The position numbers were made by a program, and so were the translations under genes. Of a stretch of 64,000 nucleotides of DNA, positions 43,501-51,444 are shown one piece after another (position 1 is the stretch's first letter; each line of letters begins with the position of its first letter). The notes below the pieces were generated by a model. That model was not told where the DNA came from. It did no database searches and worked only from the letters and a program-made list of their open reading frames with translations. Source of the stretch: an uncultured Clostridia bacterium (GTDB lineage: Bacteria; Bacillota; Clostridia; Christensenellales; DTU072); NCBI GenBank assembly GCA_934274515.1, contig CAKQTC010000012.1, forward strand, positions 1 to 64,000, read 5' to 3'.

Positions 43501-45758
43501 TAGACGGGAGTTCGGTTCTTTCGGAAATCGGTGCGTATGCATTTAGCGGATGCGGACGAGTAAGCGAATTTTATTTCCCTGCGTCGGTCAAGAAGATAGG
43601 CTCTTACGCGTTCGGCGCGACGGACGGCGGACTAAGCAAAGCGACGTTTGCCGGCGGCGCGGATAATACCGTCGAGATAGGGTCTTATGCGTTCAGCAAC
43701 AACGCAAGACTTACCGACGTAACGATTAACGCGCGAGTGAGCGCGTTGGGCGACGGAGCGTTCAACGGTTGCGTCAATTTGTCCGCGCTTTATTTGGGGT
43801 ACAGCCCGAAAGACGTCAGAAACGCCGTTGCGTCGGTGAGCGGCAAGGGAGTGTTCGGAGGATGCGAAAAACTCTCGGTGTTCGTCGCGACGGAAAACAT
43901 CGCCAAAAAATATGCGGAAATATGGGAAAACGCTTATGACAAGCATAAAATCTCGCCGGTGCAATACAAAGACGTCAACGGGTTCGTGTACGCGGTAACA
44001 AGCACGCAGAACAAGCAGGTGACGGTAGTCAACTACGTCGGCAAGAACAAAGAAATAGTGTTCCCGACGGAAACGCAGATAGGCTCGGTTATCTATTCCG
44101 TAGCCCGTATCGGCAGAGCGAAATACGACAATTCCGGGATTTCCGAAGGGTATGTAATTAACGACAACGTAAAAAAAGTCGTCGTACCGAAATCGGTTAC
44201 GACGATAGGAGAAGACGCGTTCAAAAACAGCGAAAATCTTGAAGAGGTCGAACTTACGAGCGGACTTTTGACGATAGAAACGCGTGCGTTCGAGAACTGC
44301 AAAAAACTCACGAAGATAAAGATACCCGCGTCGGTTAAGACGATAGAAACGTACGCTTTTGCCGGGTGCGAAAGTTTGAACGACGGATTTTCCTTTGCGG
44401 AAAACGCAATTGCGCCCGTTTCCGGGACGTTGATTATCGGCGGTTACGCGTTTAGCGGTTGCGTTTCGCTCGAAACGTTGTACGTTCCGAGCCACGTTGC
44501 GAACATCGGCGGATACCGTTCGGCAGCGACGAAGGATACGGGACACACGTTTGAAAACTGCATTTCGCTTAAAACGGTTACGTTCTCGAAAAACGCGCTT
44601 ATTACTTCGGTCGAAGGATACGTGTTTGCGAACACGGCAATAAAGGAAATACAAATTCCCGCGTCGCTGGAAACGGTAGGCGACTATGCGTTTGCGAAAA
44701 TGAATTCGCTTTTGAGAGTGGTAATCGCTCGCGCGCCGACGGGCGGTAGCGGAATAGGGAACATTACCTCGGCAGGGAACAACGTTTTCGACGACGTGGA
44801 TAATCCGCATCTTAAAGTTTACGTTCCCGAAGAAGTTTATGAAGTTTATGCCGCTTCGGGTTGGAAAACGAAAACCGTAATCAAAAACAAGGTAATTTCT
44901 ACCGCAAACGGCGAATTTGCGTACGAAACGAGAGATGCGTTTATTACATTGACCGATTATCGCGGAACGGACGAGATACTGACTATACCGACGAAAGCGG
45001 AGGTAAACAATTTGACTTATACGGTTTCCGGACTAGGGAGATATTTTGCCAACCGCAACGTGAAAAAGATAAAATTCGCGACGGCGTCGCAATTAACCGA
45101 ACTTGCGGCGTATGCGTTTGCGAACAGTACGGGATTGGAAGAAATCCGTATCCCCGACGGGGTAACGGTAATCGGGGAATACGCGTTTGCGAACTGCACC
45201 GCCCTTAGAGACGTTAAACTTCCGGAAGGGCTTACCGAAATAAAAGACTTTACGTTTACGCAGTGCGTCGCGCTTAGAGAGATAACCTTACCCGAAAAGG
45301 TGCAAGGCATAGGCGCGTCGGCGTTTTCCTACTGTACGGGGTTGAGCAGAGTAACGATTAAGTTCGGAGAAGACATAACGGTAGATAACGCGAGAAACGC
45401 AATCGGGAACTCTGCGTTTACCGAGGCAGGCAAGACGGCAGGCGGAATGACGATAATCGTACGCGACGACAAACTGACCGCGTTCCGCGCGTGGGATTCG
45501 GTAAAAGAGAAAATTTACGGCGCGAACAACGTCGTCGGGGATTATGTCGTTACGCTTAACGACAAAGGGAACGCGCTGATACTCGTACAGTATCTCGGAA
45601 AGGAAAAGGAAGTGGACTTGACGACGCTTACGCTAAAAGGGCTTAAAATAGAGAGCATATCCGGCAACGCGGTATCCGACCCTAACGTTAAGTTTATCGT
45701 AGATAAAAAGATAAAGATACCCGACGACCTTAAAGACAGAGTCGTAATAAAAGAATAA
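37509..45758 (+). CDS. Giant BspA-type leucine-rich repeat lipoprotein
   Basis: A 2,749-residue predicted surface lipoprotein. The start at 37509 is chosen from TTGGAG 8 bases upstream; an earlier in-frame ATG at 37449 lacks a site. The signal peptide ends LLTACF, a good lipobox. Two B-repeat-like units (FDGWYAN, YYAKW) lie near the N-terminus, then most of the protein consists of many BspA/LRR_5 repeats (IGDYAFYGCSSL, VTSIGDYAF patterns), broken by short non-repeat spacers with VVGYLG or YLGTEEE. Such proteins bind host or matrix proteins. It has no DGR variable repeat. Confidence 0.92.
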   Translation: MTAKKRTGWKKFAILLILVLGAVLLTACFGTQVTIAFNSDGGSACETIIVTSEMTEITLPVPAKDGCIFDGWYANRSFTTPVPAVLSSDDIPTMSVTYYAKWSRKQITIKFAVEGEVIGTKIFDYDETVTEADCPSLDAYPDYAWEKFSFKANYDRQVDAKKVHNVDPEYTVAVYFPTDDGYVLASAVKGVKGTVVPDPGKPTYVGHENTAYFSHWALDEAGNRRIAELPTEIGDADVKIYAIFKDITDGSKFLFYEETADGKSVSVTGLTQIGKYQDTVSIPKLINGKPVVSVGDDGEKGSVGSKFLQTVVIPETVKEIKGYAFFGSESLKEVIFVGNALTSIGEGAFANCSSIVKLDLPNNVTSIGDYAFAALTESGITKLKNGETPDESETVSSLFSTLAVDKASKLSHIGDYAFYGCSKTETARFGTTMRDFNFLAFYGSGIREIDFYDGGLLKGIDGAVYSDSGEKLCYFPIKGDESYEMPQTVTEIAPYAFYRNEGIKKITVSSVLAKVGDYAFYGCASLTEANFASSSLVSVGDYAFYDCAALTRADFPTTLTATGASAFENCGSLKNVNFNGDKLKEIKTKTFYRCGELESAFVPADVKEIGDYAYAYCGSLNRLTFGRGSKLEVIGDYAFYGSPKITTTLIPGGTQRIGAYAFASENGKSQFELDTETNLTNLNEIGDYAFMNTSISSFTIAENVKNVIPSAGQTSVNKLGKYVFKNCTNLKQAYFTPTSEYVSISEGLFYGCASLGRIRFTNKIKEISDYAFYNCSSLKSVSDWQNVEKIGSEAFYGCVSLENNGGEERVLPRELVSLGERAFYNCKSLEIVNVSKGLVTIPEEAFSHCEKLETISYDADGALTTIGENAFSYCTSLKTATLPVKLAEREYAEYDEDGKVTNVVNDTTGLIKNPFYGCSSLTAYVFAGDTDGTLTAEDGVVYRSLSDDDANAGVLNGKKARAIYAYPTAKSTAFYEVPVWASEIDRYAFFGSTITGIRFADASEQNGKKPIMFTEVGDYAFAETAATEASISARVYKIGAGAFARSKLNSVTVDAKYVYASEINSAYNVLNAKTGSNLLTIGAYAFKQTAIKRFAVPYRVTELGDGALSECYSLSEITFGEGAKIDGETLTLGDGLFRNDNLISAVVLPDNVVAVGAYAFYACANLEKVTFGFDGTENLAIGDYAFAKAHYLYEITFPSNLASLGKGVFDGDTRLKYVNFATKAKDGIELEIPDYAFVGMREMEEITLPSYVTRIGEGAFNDTSLRKIEFLGDKNSPSLVIGKGAFANLIALTTIDLPANLTEIGEEAFYKSSIAQINYGEGKKDDKNNEVGLALGKKAFSETQITEFIATARITAIGESCFENCLNLATVGIGTHVTVLGDRAFYGNTALTTVTFGEKTVLGTTTTCNPIEVIGKESFFKTGITALKLTSGDGQDGIKIKEDAFAFTALESVEIGGKGKVEIETGAFRETTALNSFKAETDDKITVGKSVFFACRSLVSLSLKGSAIELTYGFAAGATEIGDGFAFEETDVGNKNYFFDAKEKVLFDKDKTAFVYYPAGKTGATFTLDENVTEIKPYAFYGADGLTGIIVKGDAVGIGENCFTETGSNLTFYVPSNRVAEYKNGWRISNVAADETVADGLVLSVLSSGEYSVVGYLGTSKKVEIKSRVTDADGKEYFIVSVGKNAFGNNSVITEVVIEDGIKTIESYAFGNCTALTKLTIGENVTSIKNHAFFGCSSLKEITITEGSSLIEIGNYAFAGNVAMETLKLPDGVEKMGIFAFAGDTSLRDLTIGYGLEEVGNNAFENCISLNYLTLPGTVKKLGSYVFTGCENLVYVEFSAQSVCKIESNTFTGAPESVYFFVPDTSSARLYKTDGIWRNHISKILSAEERCSEAGFENYVVKLDGNDYVLVAYLGTEEEVVVESTVNENVKITVVGEYAFGKFTKKITINGGVKEIADRAFYQTVNLEEITLPETVEKIGSYAFAYLKNLNKVAVLDVDGSSVLSEIGAYAFSGCGRVSEFYFPASVKKIGSYAFGATDGGLSKATFAGGADNTVEIGSYAFSNNARLTDVTINARVSALGDGAFNGCVNLSALYLGYSPKDVRNAVASVSGKGVFGGCEKLSVFVATENIAKKYAEIWENAYDKHKISPVQYKDVNGFVYAVTSTQNKQVTVVNYVGKNKEIVFPTETQIGSVIYSVARIGRAKYDNSGISEGYVINDNVKKVVVPKSVTTIGEDAFKNSENLEEVELTSGLLTIETRAFENCKKLTKIKIPASVKTIETYAFAGCESLNDGFSFAENAIAPVSGTLIIGGYAFSGCVSLETLYVPSHVANIGGYRSAATKDTGHTFENCISLKTVTFSKNALITSVEGYVFANTAIKEIQIPASLETVGDYAFAKMNSLLRVVIARAPTGGSGIGNITSAGNNVFDDVDNPHLKVYVPEEVYEVYAASGWKTKTVIKNKVISTANGEFAYETRDAFITLTDYRGTDEILTIPTKAEVNNLTYTVSGLGRYFANRNVKKIKFATASQLTELAAYAFANSTGLEEIRIPDGVTVIGEYAFANCTALRDVKLPEGLTEIKDFTFTQCVALREITLPEKVQGIGASAFSYCTGLSRVTIKFGEDITVDNARNAIGNSAFTEAGKTAGGMTIIVRDDKLTAFRAWDSVKEKIYGANNVVGDYVVTLNDKGNALILVQYLGKEKEVDLTTLTLKGLKIESISGNAVSDPNVKFIVDKKIKIPDDLKDRVVIKE

Positions 45759-45800
45759 TTCAGTCAAAATACCGGAAACGGCACAAAAGAGGTGAAATAA

Positions 45801-46340
45801 ATGGAATATTATACTGTTGACATTGCCGGACGCAAGGAAGACTTGCCCGTCCTTACCATCGGAGAGAACCTGAGAATAGCGTTTTTCAATCTGCACGGAG
45901 CGCAGGATCTTACCGAATACTGCGGAAAGAAACTTGCCGAAAAGATTAGAGAAACGGGTGCGGAAGTGGTTCTTACCGCGGAGAGCAAAGGGTTGCAACT
46001 TGCGCATTGCGTTGCAAGAGAACTCGGACACGAGTTTTACGCGGTTGCGAGAAAGTCGAAAAAACTGTATATGCAAGACGGGATAAGCGCGACGGTACAT
46101 TCGATAACCACGGCAGGGGAACAAACGCTGTATTTGTCCAAACACGACGCCGACCTTATAAAGAACAAGAAAGTAGCGATAGTGGACGACGTAATAAGTA
46201 CGGGCGGAAGTTTGGAAGGGCTTGAAGAACTCGCGCGCAAAGAAAACAGCGAAGTGGTTGCAAAAGCGTTCGTTCTTGCCGAAGGCGACGCCGCGAAAAG
46301 GGAAGACGTCATCTTTTTAGGAACTATTCCGCTGCTGTAA
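45801..46340 (+). CDS. Adenine-type phosphoribosyltransferase
   Basis: A 179-residue PRTase with the PRPP-binding loop VAIVDDVISTGGSL (about residues 130-143) and overall layout of adenine/xanthine phosphoribosyltransferases. It converts a purine base and PRPP to the nucleotide. AGAGGTG precedes the ATG. The residues that decide base specificity cannot be read with confidence, so adenine is a guess. Confidence 0.8.
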   Translation: MEYYTVDIAGRKEDLPVLTIGENLRIAFFNLHGAQDLTEYCGKKLAEKIRETGAEVVLTAESKGLQLAHCVARELGHEFYAVARKSKKLYMQDGISATVHSITTAGEQTLYLSKHDADLIKNKKVAIVDDVISTGGSLEGLEELARKENSEVVAKAFVLAEGDAAKREDVIFLGTIPLL

Positions 46341-46435
46341 AGGAAAGAAAACAGCAAAACGCAACAAAAACGAAATAAGAACGGACAATCTTGTTTTTCA
46401 TTTAAGGAAATAAGATTAAGATAGAGAAGTAACGA

Positions 46436-47203
46436 ATGAGCGTAAGCGTATATTCCCTCGGAAGCGGGTCGAAAGGCAACTGTTTCGTCCTGTCGAACGG
46501 GAAAACGAATATAATGATAGACGCCGGACTAAGCGTAAGGGCGACGATAAGCAAACTCGCGGAAATTGGGTTAAGACTACAAGACGTGAGCGGAATTTTG
46601 CTTACGCACGAACACAACGACCATATTCGGTGTCTTGCTAATTTAAGCACTTATTTGCCGATATATTCGCATGCGGACACGCTTGCCGCGGTGGAGAGTA
46701 CGGACGGAATGAGATTTTCCGCGCTTAGTGCGGTAGAAAGGAAGTTTGTCGTCGGGGATTTTGAAATAACGCCTTTTGCGGTAAGTCACGACGCGGCGCA
46801 TCCGTACGGATTTTTGCTTAACGACGGCAACGAGAAAACGGCGTACCTTACCGATACCGGGTACGTCAGCAAAGGAGTAATGAAGACCATACGGGGGAGC
46901 GACGCGGTTATCGTAGAGAGCAACCACGACAAAGAGTTACTTATGCGCGGCGGATATCCCGAACGGTTAAAGCGGCGTATTCTGTCGGACAAAGGACATT
47001 TAAGCAACGAAGAAACCGCGTGTTGCGTGTGCGATTTGGCGAAATGCGGTACGAAACGGGTTTTGCTTGCGCACGTTAGCGAAAACAACAACTTAGGCGA
47101 ACTTGCGTACTGGACGACGGCGAAAATGCTATCTAAATGCGGTGCGCAAAAAGAAGACGTCACGGTTAAGGTGGCGGATCAAAGGGTTACGGTGATACTG
47201 TGA
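46436..47203 (+). CDS. MBL-fold hydrolase, YycJ/WalJ-like
   Basis: A 255-residue metallo-beta-lactamase-fold protein, starting VSVYSLGSGSKGNCF and carrying LLTHEHNDHIRCL (the HxHxDH metal site) and later LAHVSENNN. This layout is that of YycJ/WalJ, a widely conserved Bacillota exonuclease-like enzyme. The stop overlaps the start of the next gene by 4 bases (GTGA). Confidence 0.88.
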   Translation: MSVSVYSLGSGSKGNCFVLSNGKTNIMIDAGLSVRATISKLAEIGLRLQDVSGILLTHEHNDHIRCLANLSTYLPIYSHADTLAAVESTDGMRFSALSAVERKFVVGDFEITPFAVSHDAAHPYGFLLNDGNEKTAYLTDTGYVSKGVMKTIRGSDAVIVESNHDKELLMRGGYPERLKRRILSDKGHLSNEETACCVCDLAKCGTKRVLLAHVSENNNLGELAYWTTAKMLSKCGAQKEDVTVKVADQRVTVIL

Positions 47204-48078
47204 GTACAACGGAAAACGTAAGAAAAACCGACCAAAAGTTTGCGGTGACGTGTTACGCCGTCGCGGTGTGCATCAGCGCGATTGCGGGAGCAATAGTCGC
47301 GGCGATGGTCAAACAAGAAAGCCCGTCCTATATCTATTTGTCGTATTTATTGCCGCAAATAGGGTATATAGGCGTGTTTTTCGCGATGAAATACAAATAC
47401 GAACGCACGGTGATAAAAGGGCTTGTGAGAAAGGACGCCGTAAAACCGAGCCATTATTTAATCGGCGCGCTTATTGCCGTAGGACTGCTGTTTATCGCGT
47501 TATTGCCAAACACGGGGGTTAGAAAACTATTCGAGTTAATGGGAATAAAGGCGAGCGTAGTCGTGCCGAAGATGAACGCCTGGTACGAATATTTGCTATG
47601 CGGCGTCGTGATTTGCGTTTTGCCCGCTATCGGGGAAGAACTCGTGTTCAGGAAAGCGTTTTGCGACGGAATGGAAGAAGTAGCGGATTACAAAACGATA
47701 CTTTTGTGCGGACTTGCGTTTTCTTTGTCGCATCTTAACGCGGCGCAGACGGTGCATCAGTTCTTTTTAGGGTGCGTTTTGGCGACGGTTTACGTAAAAA
47801 CGAAAAACGTCACCGTTACGATGACGATGCATTTTATAAATAATTTTCTCGCGCTTTATCTCGAACGGATAACGGGCGCGGAAGTATGGAATAATATAAC
47901 GGTACAAGGGATTTGTTTTGCCGTAGGCGCGATTGCCGTAGGCACGGGACTGTTCCTGTTACTTAAAAAAGGCGGATTAAACAACAAAAAACAAGGAAAA
48001 ATCGAAGGTGTGACGACGTTATTGCTCGCCGTGCTTGCCGTTGCGTGGGCAATCGTCTTCGGACTAAGTTTTAAGTAG
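47200..48078 (+). CDS. CPBP family membrane protease, first copy
   Basis: A 292-residue polytopic membrane protein (about eight spans) of the CPBP/CAAX protease family. Motif 1 EELVFRKAF, motif 2 SLSHLN with HQFFLG, and motif 3 MHFINNF are all visible. Members cleave membrane-embedded substrates or act in bacteriocin immunity. It starts with GTG and overlaps the YycJ-like gene by 4 bases. A second CPBP gene follows. Confidence 0.88.
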   Translation: MSTTENVRKTDQKFAVTCYAVAVCISAIAGAIVAAMVKQESPSYIYLSYLLPQIGYIGVFFAMKYKYERTVIKGLVRKDAVKPSHYLIGALIAVGLLFIALLPNTGVRKLFELMGIKASVVVPKMNAWYEYLLCGVVICVLPAIGEELVFRKAFCDGMEEVADYKTILLCGLAFSLSHLNAAQTVHQFFLGCVLATVYVKTKNVTVTMTMHFINNFLALYLERITGAEVWNNITVQGICFAVGAIAVGTGLFLLLKKGGLNNKKQGKIEGVTTLLLAVLAVAWAIVFGLSFK

Positions 48079-48096
48079 AAAAACTGCGGAGGATAT

Positions 48097-49113
48097 GTGA
48101 CGAAAACTTTTAAGACTTGCGCGATATTCAGTATTACTACGGTTTGGCTCATACTTATGCGAGTTATCGTAGGCGAAGTCAATATGAGCGACAACGTTTC
48201 GGAATGGGTGTTTTCTTTCTGCGTACAGATAGTAGGAATGGGACTTATTCCGATATTGTTATATAAATTTTGGGTAAAAGACAGCATAAAAAGCGGGTTT
48301 GCGATTAATTTCAAAATAAACCCGATAATATGGTTGCTTGCGTTGGGAGTGGGAATAACTCTCCATTTTCTCATTCGCTCGGTTTCCGTGCTATGGCAAA
48401 GTATAGCGATGCTAATGGGCTTTACGCCGCCTAACTCCGCAGGAACGATTTACTCTTCGCCCGAAGTGCTTGTGCTGGGGATAATAACTTCCGCGATTTT
48501 GCCGGGCATTTGCGAAGAATTGACGTACAGGGGACTTGCTAGACAGATGTTTGGCACCGTTAAGGACGAAAAAGTCGTGATTGTCTTGATGGGACTATTG
48601 TTCGGGCTGGGACATCAGTTCATTTTGCAAACGGGTTATGCGTTCGTTGCGGGAATTGTTTTTGCGTATATAGCAATTAAGACGCGCAGCATAATTCCGG
48701 GAATGATAATACATTTTATAAATAATTGCTGGGCAACGGTAAGCGAGTATGCGTCGCAAAAAGGCAACGGGTTTTACCAAATGGAAGAGGCGATAAACGG
48801 CGTGTTGTTCCGCTCGTACGGCTCGGTAATACTCACGCTTGCAATATCGGCGGTAGCGACGATAGGACTGCTGTACCTTATAAAGAAAGCGGCGGGAGAA
48901 GACAAAAAACCGTCGGAAACGGCGGACGGAACAACGTTTTTCTACCCGAATACAATGCAATATATCGACGAGTTGTTCGGTAAACCCGTAAGAACGGAAA
49001 TAAAAGTCGTTCCTGAAACGGCGGCTTGGTACGAGTACGCATTTTTGTACGCGTCGATGGCGATAATGACCGTTACTACGATATTCACGTTCGTTTGGGG
49101 CGTGATGAGATGA
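48097..49113 (+). CDS. CPBP family membrane protease, second copy
   Basis: A 338-residue CPBP protease with several spans, motif EELTYRGLAR, LGHQFILQ and IHFINNCWA. The C-terminus carries an extra soluble part with a final span. GTG start with GGAGGA upstream. The two copies are divergent in sequence, so this is not a recent duplication. It overlaps rlmH by 4 bases. Confidence 0.87.
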   Translation: MTKTFKTCAIFSITTVWLILMRVIVGEVNMSDNVSEWVFSFCVQIVGMGLIPILLYKFWVKDSIKSGFAINFKINPIIWLLALGVGITLHFLIRSVSVLWQSIAMLMGFTPPNSAGTIYSSPEVLVLGIITSAILPGICEELTYRGLARQMFGTVKDEKVVIVLMGLLFGLGHQFILQTGYAFVAGIVFAYIAIKTRSIIPGMIIHFINNCWATVSEYASQKGNGFYQMEEAINGVLFRSYGSVILTLAISAVATIGLLYLIKKAAGEDKKPSETADGTTFFYPNTMQYIDELFGKPVRTEIKVVPETAAWYEYAFLYASMAIMTVTTIFTFVWGVMR

Positions 49114-49550
49114 TAAAAGTCAATCTCGTCGTTATCGGCAAACTCAAAGAAACCTTTTTTACCGAAGCGGTGAACGAATACGCAAAACGAATATCGAGAT
49201 TCGCTTGCCTAAAAATAATCGAACTTCCCGAACGTAAAACGCTTACGGAAGAAGGCGACGACGTGCTAAAAAAAGTAACGGGTTTGGTTGTGGTTTTCGA
49301 CGTAAAAGGTGAAGAAGTCACCAGCGAAGGGCTGGCAAAACTCATAGAAAACGCGGCAATAAACGGAAAAAGCGAACTCACGTTCGTAATCGGTAGCAGC
49401 GAAGGACTTTCCGACAAGGTAAAAAATGCCGCCGATAAAAAAATATCCTTCGGCAGAGTAACCTATCCGCACCAACTTATGCGCGTGATCGCCTTAGAAC
49501 AAATATATAGGGCGTTTACCATCATAAACAACGTGACGTATCATAAATAA
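49110..49550 (+). CDS. rlmH: 23S rRNA pseudouridine-1915 N3-methyltransferase
   Basis: A 146-residue SPOUT methyltransferase. Typical elements are MIKVNLVVIGKLKE at the N-terminus, FVIGSSEGLSDKV (SAM-binding knot region) and YPHQLMRVIALEQIYRAF ending in NNVTYHK. It methylates pseudouridine 1915 in helix 69 of 23S rRNA. The start at 49110 overlaps the CPBP stop by 4 bases; a longer in-frame extension to 49026 lies inside the CPBP gene and is rejected. Confidence 0.95.
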   Translation: MIKVNLVVIGKLKETFFTEAVNEYAKRISRFACLKIIELPERKTLTEEGDDVLKKVTGLVVVFDVKGEEVTSEGLAKLIENAAINGKSELTFVIGSSEGLSDKVKNAADKKISFGRVTYPHQLMRVIALEQIYRAFTIINNVTYHK

Positions 49551-49600
49551 AATAAGCGATAAACGCTATGCGAAGAGCCGACCAAACGTTATTAGGATAG

Positions 49601-49706
49601 CCGACCAAACGTTACACGGACGTTTAACGCAGTCGCGAATGCTTTGTGCGTATAAACGTTTAACCCGTGTAAGTCGGACTACCAAGGAAGTCAAGCGTAC
49701 CGCTTG
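49601..49706. repeat. Palindromic intergenic element, copy 1
   Basis: Nested stems CCGAC/GTCGG, TTACACGG (49612-49619) with CCGTGTAA (49665-49672), and ACGTTTA with TAAACGT, followed by a common segment and the hairpin CAAGCG-tac-CGCTTG (49692-49706). Copy 2 has the same layout with different stem sequences. Confidence 0.8.
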
Positions 49707-49818
49707 CCTTGCAAGCGAAGTCCGCAGGGGTTAAAACCCCTCGCTCGCTCCCCATAAGGGCGGCACTCACGGCGCATGTCCGCTCGTGCCGTTTGTCGAT
49801 TAAACGTTATGCGAATAG

Positions 49819-49929
49819 CCGACCAAACGTTATGCGGAAATTTACTCGCGGTCGAGAGAACTCGACGCGCGGATAAATTTTTAATCCGCATAAGTCGGAC
49901 TACCAAGGAAGCAAAATGACGCATTTTGC
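49819..49929. repeat. Palindromic intergenic element, copy 2
   Basis: Same plan as copy 1: CCGAC/GTCGG conserved, TTATGCGGA (49830-49838) with TCCGCATAA (49885-49893), AATTTA with TAAATT, then hairpin GCAAAATG-acg-CATTTTGC (49911-49929). Stem bases differ from copy 1 on both sides, so pairing is conserved while sequence is not. Confidence 0.8.
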
Positions 49930-50186
49930 TTACCATATAGTTTGGCGAGGGAGATTCCCCCGCCGTCCCCCTACAAGGGCAAAAATTTCGGTACACGCCC
50001 GTAATTTTTGAGAAAACGAACATTAAAACGTGACGCTTTACGTTCCGTAAAACGCACTATGAAACCTTTCCACACCTTACCGTTCGTCATATTGAGCGAA
50101 GACGAAACGTCAAGGCGGAAGAGGAAATAATTGTTTTTGATTTACGAATTGTTCTTTTTGTGCGTTTCGGCGCATAGAATGAACTT

Positions 50187-51047
50187 ATGATGAAATTAAA
50201 CGATAAACTTGCTCTGTGCTATGAAAAACTGAGCCGCGTCGCCACGCCCGAAATGCTCGCGAAAAGCGTGCTTGGACGAGAAATAATGCTGTTTCGGTTC
50301 GGTTCAGACCCGAAAACCGTGATTTTCGGCGGTATTCACGCGCGAGAATGGATTACGGTTTTGCTTCTTACCGAACTCGCGCTCGAAGCAAAAGGCGCGT
50401 CGTTCGATTTGGTTCCGTGCCTTAATCCCGACGGAATGAGCCTTTGTCTTGACGGCATAAACAGCGTGTCAGACGGAGCGTTACGGGAAGAACTGCTTGC
50501 CGTCAACGGTCAAAAAAACGATTTTTCGTTATGGAAAGCCAACGCTCGCGCGGTTGACCTGAACGTTAACTTTGACGCGGACTGGGGGGAGGGGTGGTCG
50601 AACGTAACCGACAAAGCGTCTGCAAATTATATCGGAATTGCGCCCGAAAGCGAAAACGAAACGCGTGCCGCGGTGGAATTGTTAAAGCGAAACTATTCGC
50701 TCGCGGTTAGTTTTCATTCTCTCGGCGAAGAAGTCTACTGGGGTTACGAAAGTAATTTTCGGTTTTACAAAGAGGCGAAAAAATACTCGGACTACCTAGG
50801 CTACGCGCTTAAACGGAGCGAACATTCTTCGGGCGGACTAAAAGACTACTATGCCTTAAACTACGACGGCTTGGGATTGACGGTGGAAGTCGGCGAAGAA
50901 AAATACGGACATCCTTATCCCGAAAAAAGGCTTGACGAATTAGTAAAAAAACACGCGGGAAGCATAAATGTTTTAACCGCAATCGGAGAAAAAATATATG
51001 ACCGACTTTATGGCGGAGGCGTTACGGGAAGCGAAAAAGGCTTATAA
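50187..51047 (+). CDS. M14 zinc carboxypeptidase
   Basis: A 286-residue M14 metallopeptidase with HxxE in GGIHAREW, a third metal His in SFHSLGEE and the catalytic Glu in VEVGEEKYG. In Bacillota such enzymes often trim diaminopimelate-containing peptides of peptidoglycan. No signal peptide is seen, so it may act on recycled muropeptides in the cytosol. It begins the operon with tadA, pth, mfd and the PrsA-like gene; its 3' end overlaps tadA by 50 bases. Confidence 0.88.
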   Translation: MMKLNDKLALCYEKLSRVATPEMLAKSVLGREIMLFRFGSDPKTVIFGGIHAREWITVLLLTELALEAKGASFDLVPCLNPDGMSLCLDGINSVSDGALREELLAVNGQKNDFSLWKANARAVDLNVNFDADWGEGWSNVTDKASANYIGIAPESENETRAAVELLKRNYSLAVSFHSLGEEVYWGYESNFRFYKEAKKYSDYLGYALKRSEHSSGGLKDYYALNYDGLGLTVEVGEEKYGHPYPEKRLDELVKKHAGSINVLTAIGEKIYDRLYGGGVTGSEKGL

Positions 51048-51444
51048 AAAAGACGAAGTACCCATAGGCTGCGTTATTGTCCGCAACGGCGAAATCATTG
51101 CCAAAAGCCACAACAGCAAGATACGCGACAACGATTCCACTTCGCACGCAGAGATGAAAGCACTTAAAAAAGCGCAAAAAAATTTAGGGACGAAATATCT
51201 ATACGATTGCGAAATGTTCGTCACGCTAGAACCGTGCGCAATGTGTGCCGGAGCGATAGTTAATACGCGTTTAGGTGTCCTGCATTACGCGCTTGAAGAG
51301 CCTAAAAGCGGTTGTTGCGGCAGCGTGTTTAATCTTGTTGACGGGAAGTTTAACCATAAAACGACGGTAATTGCAGGAGAGAGAAGGGAAGAAGCGTTAT
51401 ATTTAATGCAAGAATTTTTCAAAGAAAAAAGGAGCAACAAATGA
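50998..51444 (+). CDS. tadA: tRNA-specific adenosine deaminase
   Basis: A 148-residue cytidine-deaminase-fold enzyme with HAEMKAL (zinc His and catalytic Glu) and PCAMCAGAI (two zinc Cys). It edits A34 to inosine in tRNA-Arg(ACG), the tRNA encoded at 32044. GGAG precedes the ATG. It overlaps the carboxypeptidase gene by 50 bases and pth by 4 bases. Confidence 0.95.
   Translation: MTDFMAEALREAKKAYKKDEVPIGCVIVRNGEIIAKSHNSKIRDNDSTSHAEMKALKKAQKNLGTKYLYDCEMFVTLEPCAMCAGAIVNTRLGVLHYALEEPKSGCCGSVFNLVDGKFNHKTTVIAGERREEALYLMQEFFKEKRSNK

Larger units (their letters stand above)
49551..50186. other. Gene-free stretch of 636 bases with palindromic repeats
   Basis: No gene is supported here. The stretch holds two copies of a palindromic intergenic element (separate entries), a partial third left end near 49575, a 16-bp palindrome AGGGGTTAAAACCCCT, and other GC-rich hairpins further right. 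Confidence 0.7.

Noticed and set aside
38700..44810. Several long antisense frames inside the LRR lipoprotein gene
   Set aside because: They repeat because the gene itself is repetitive; products are Arg/Phe-rich and have no start signals.
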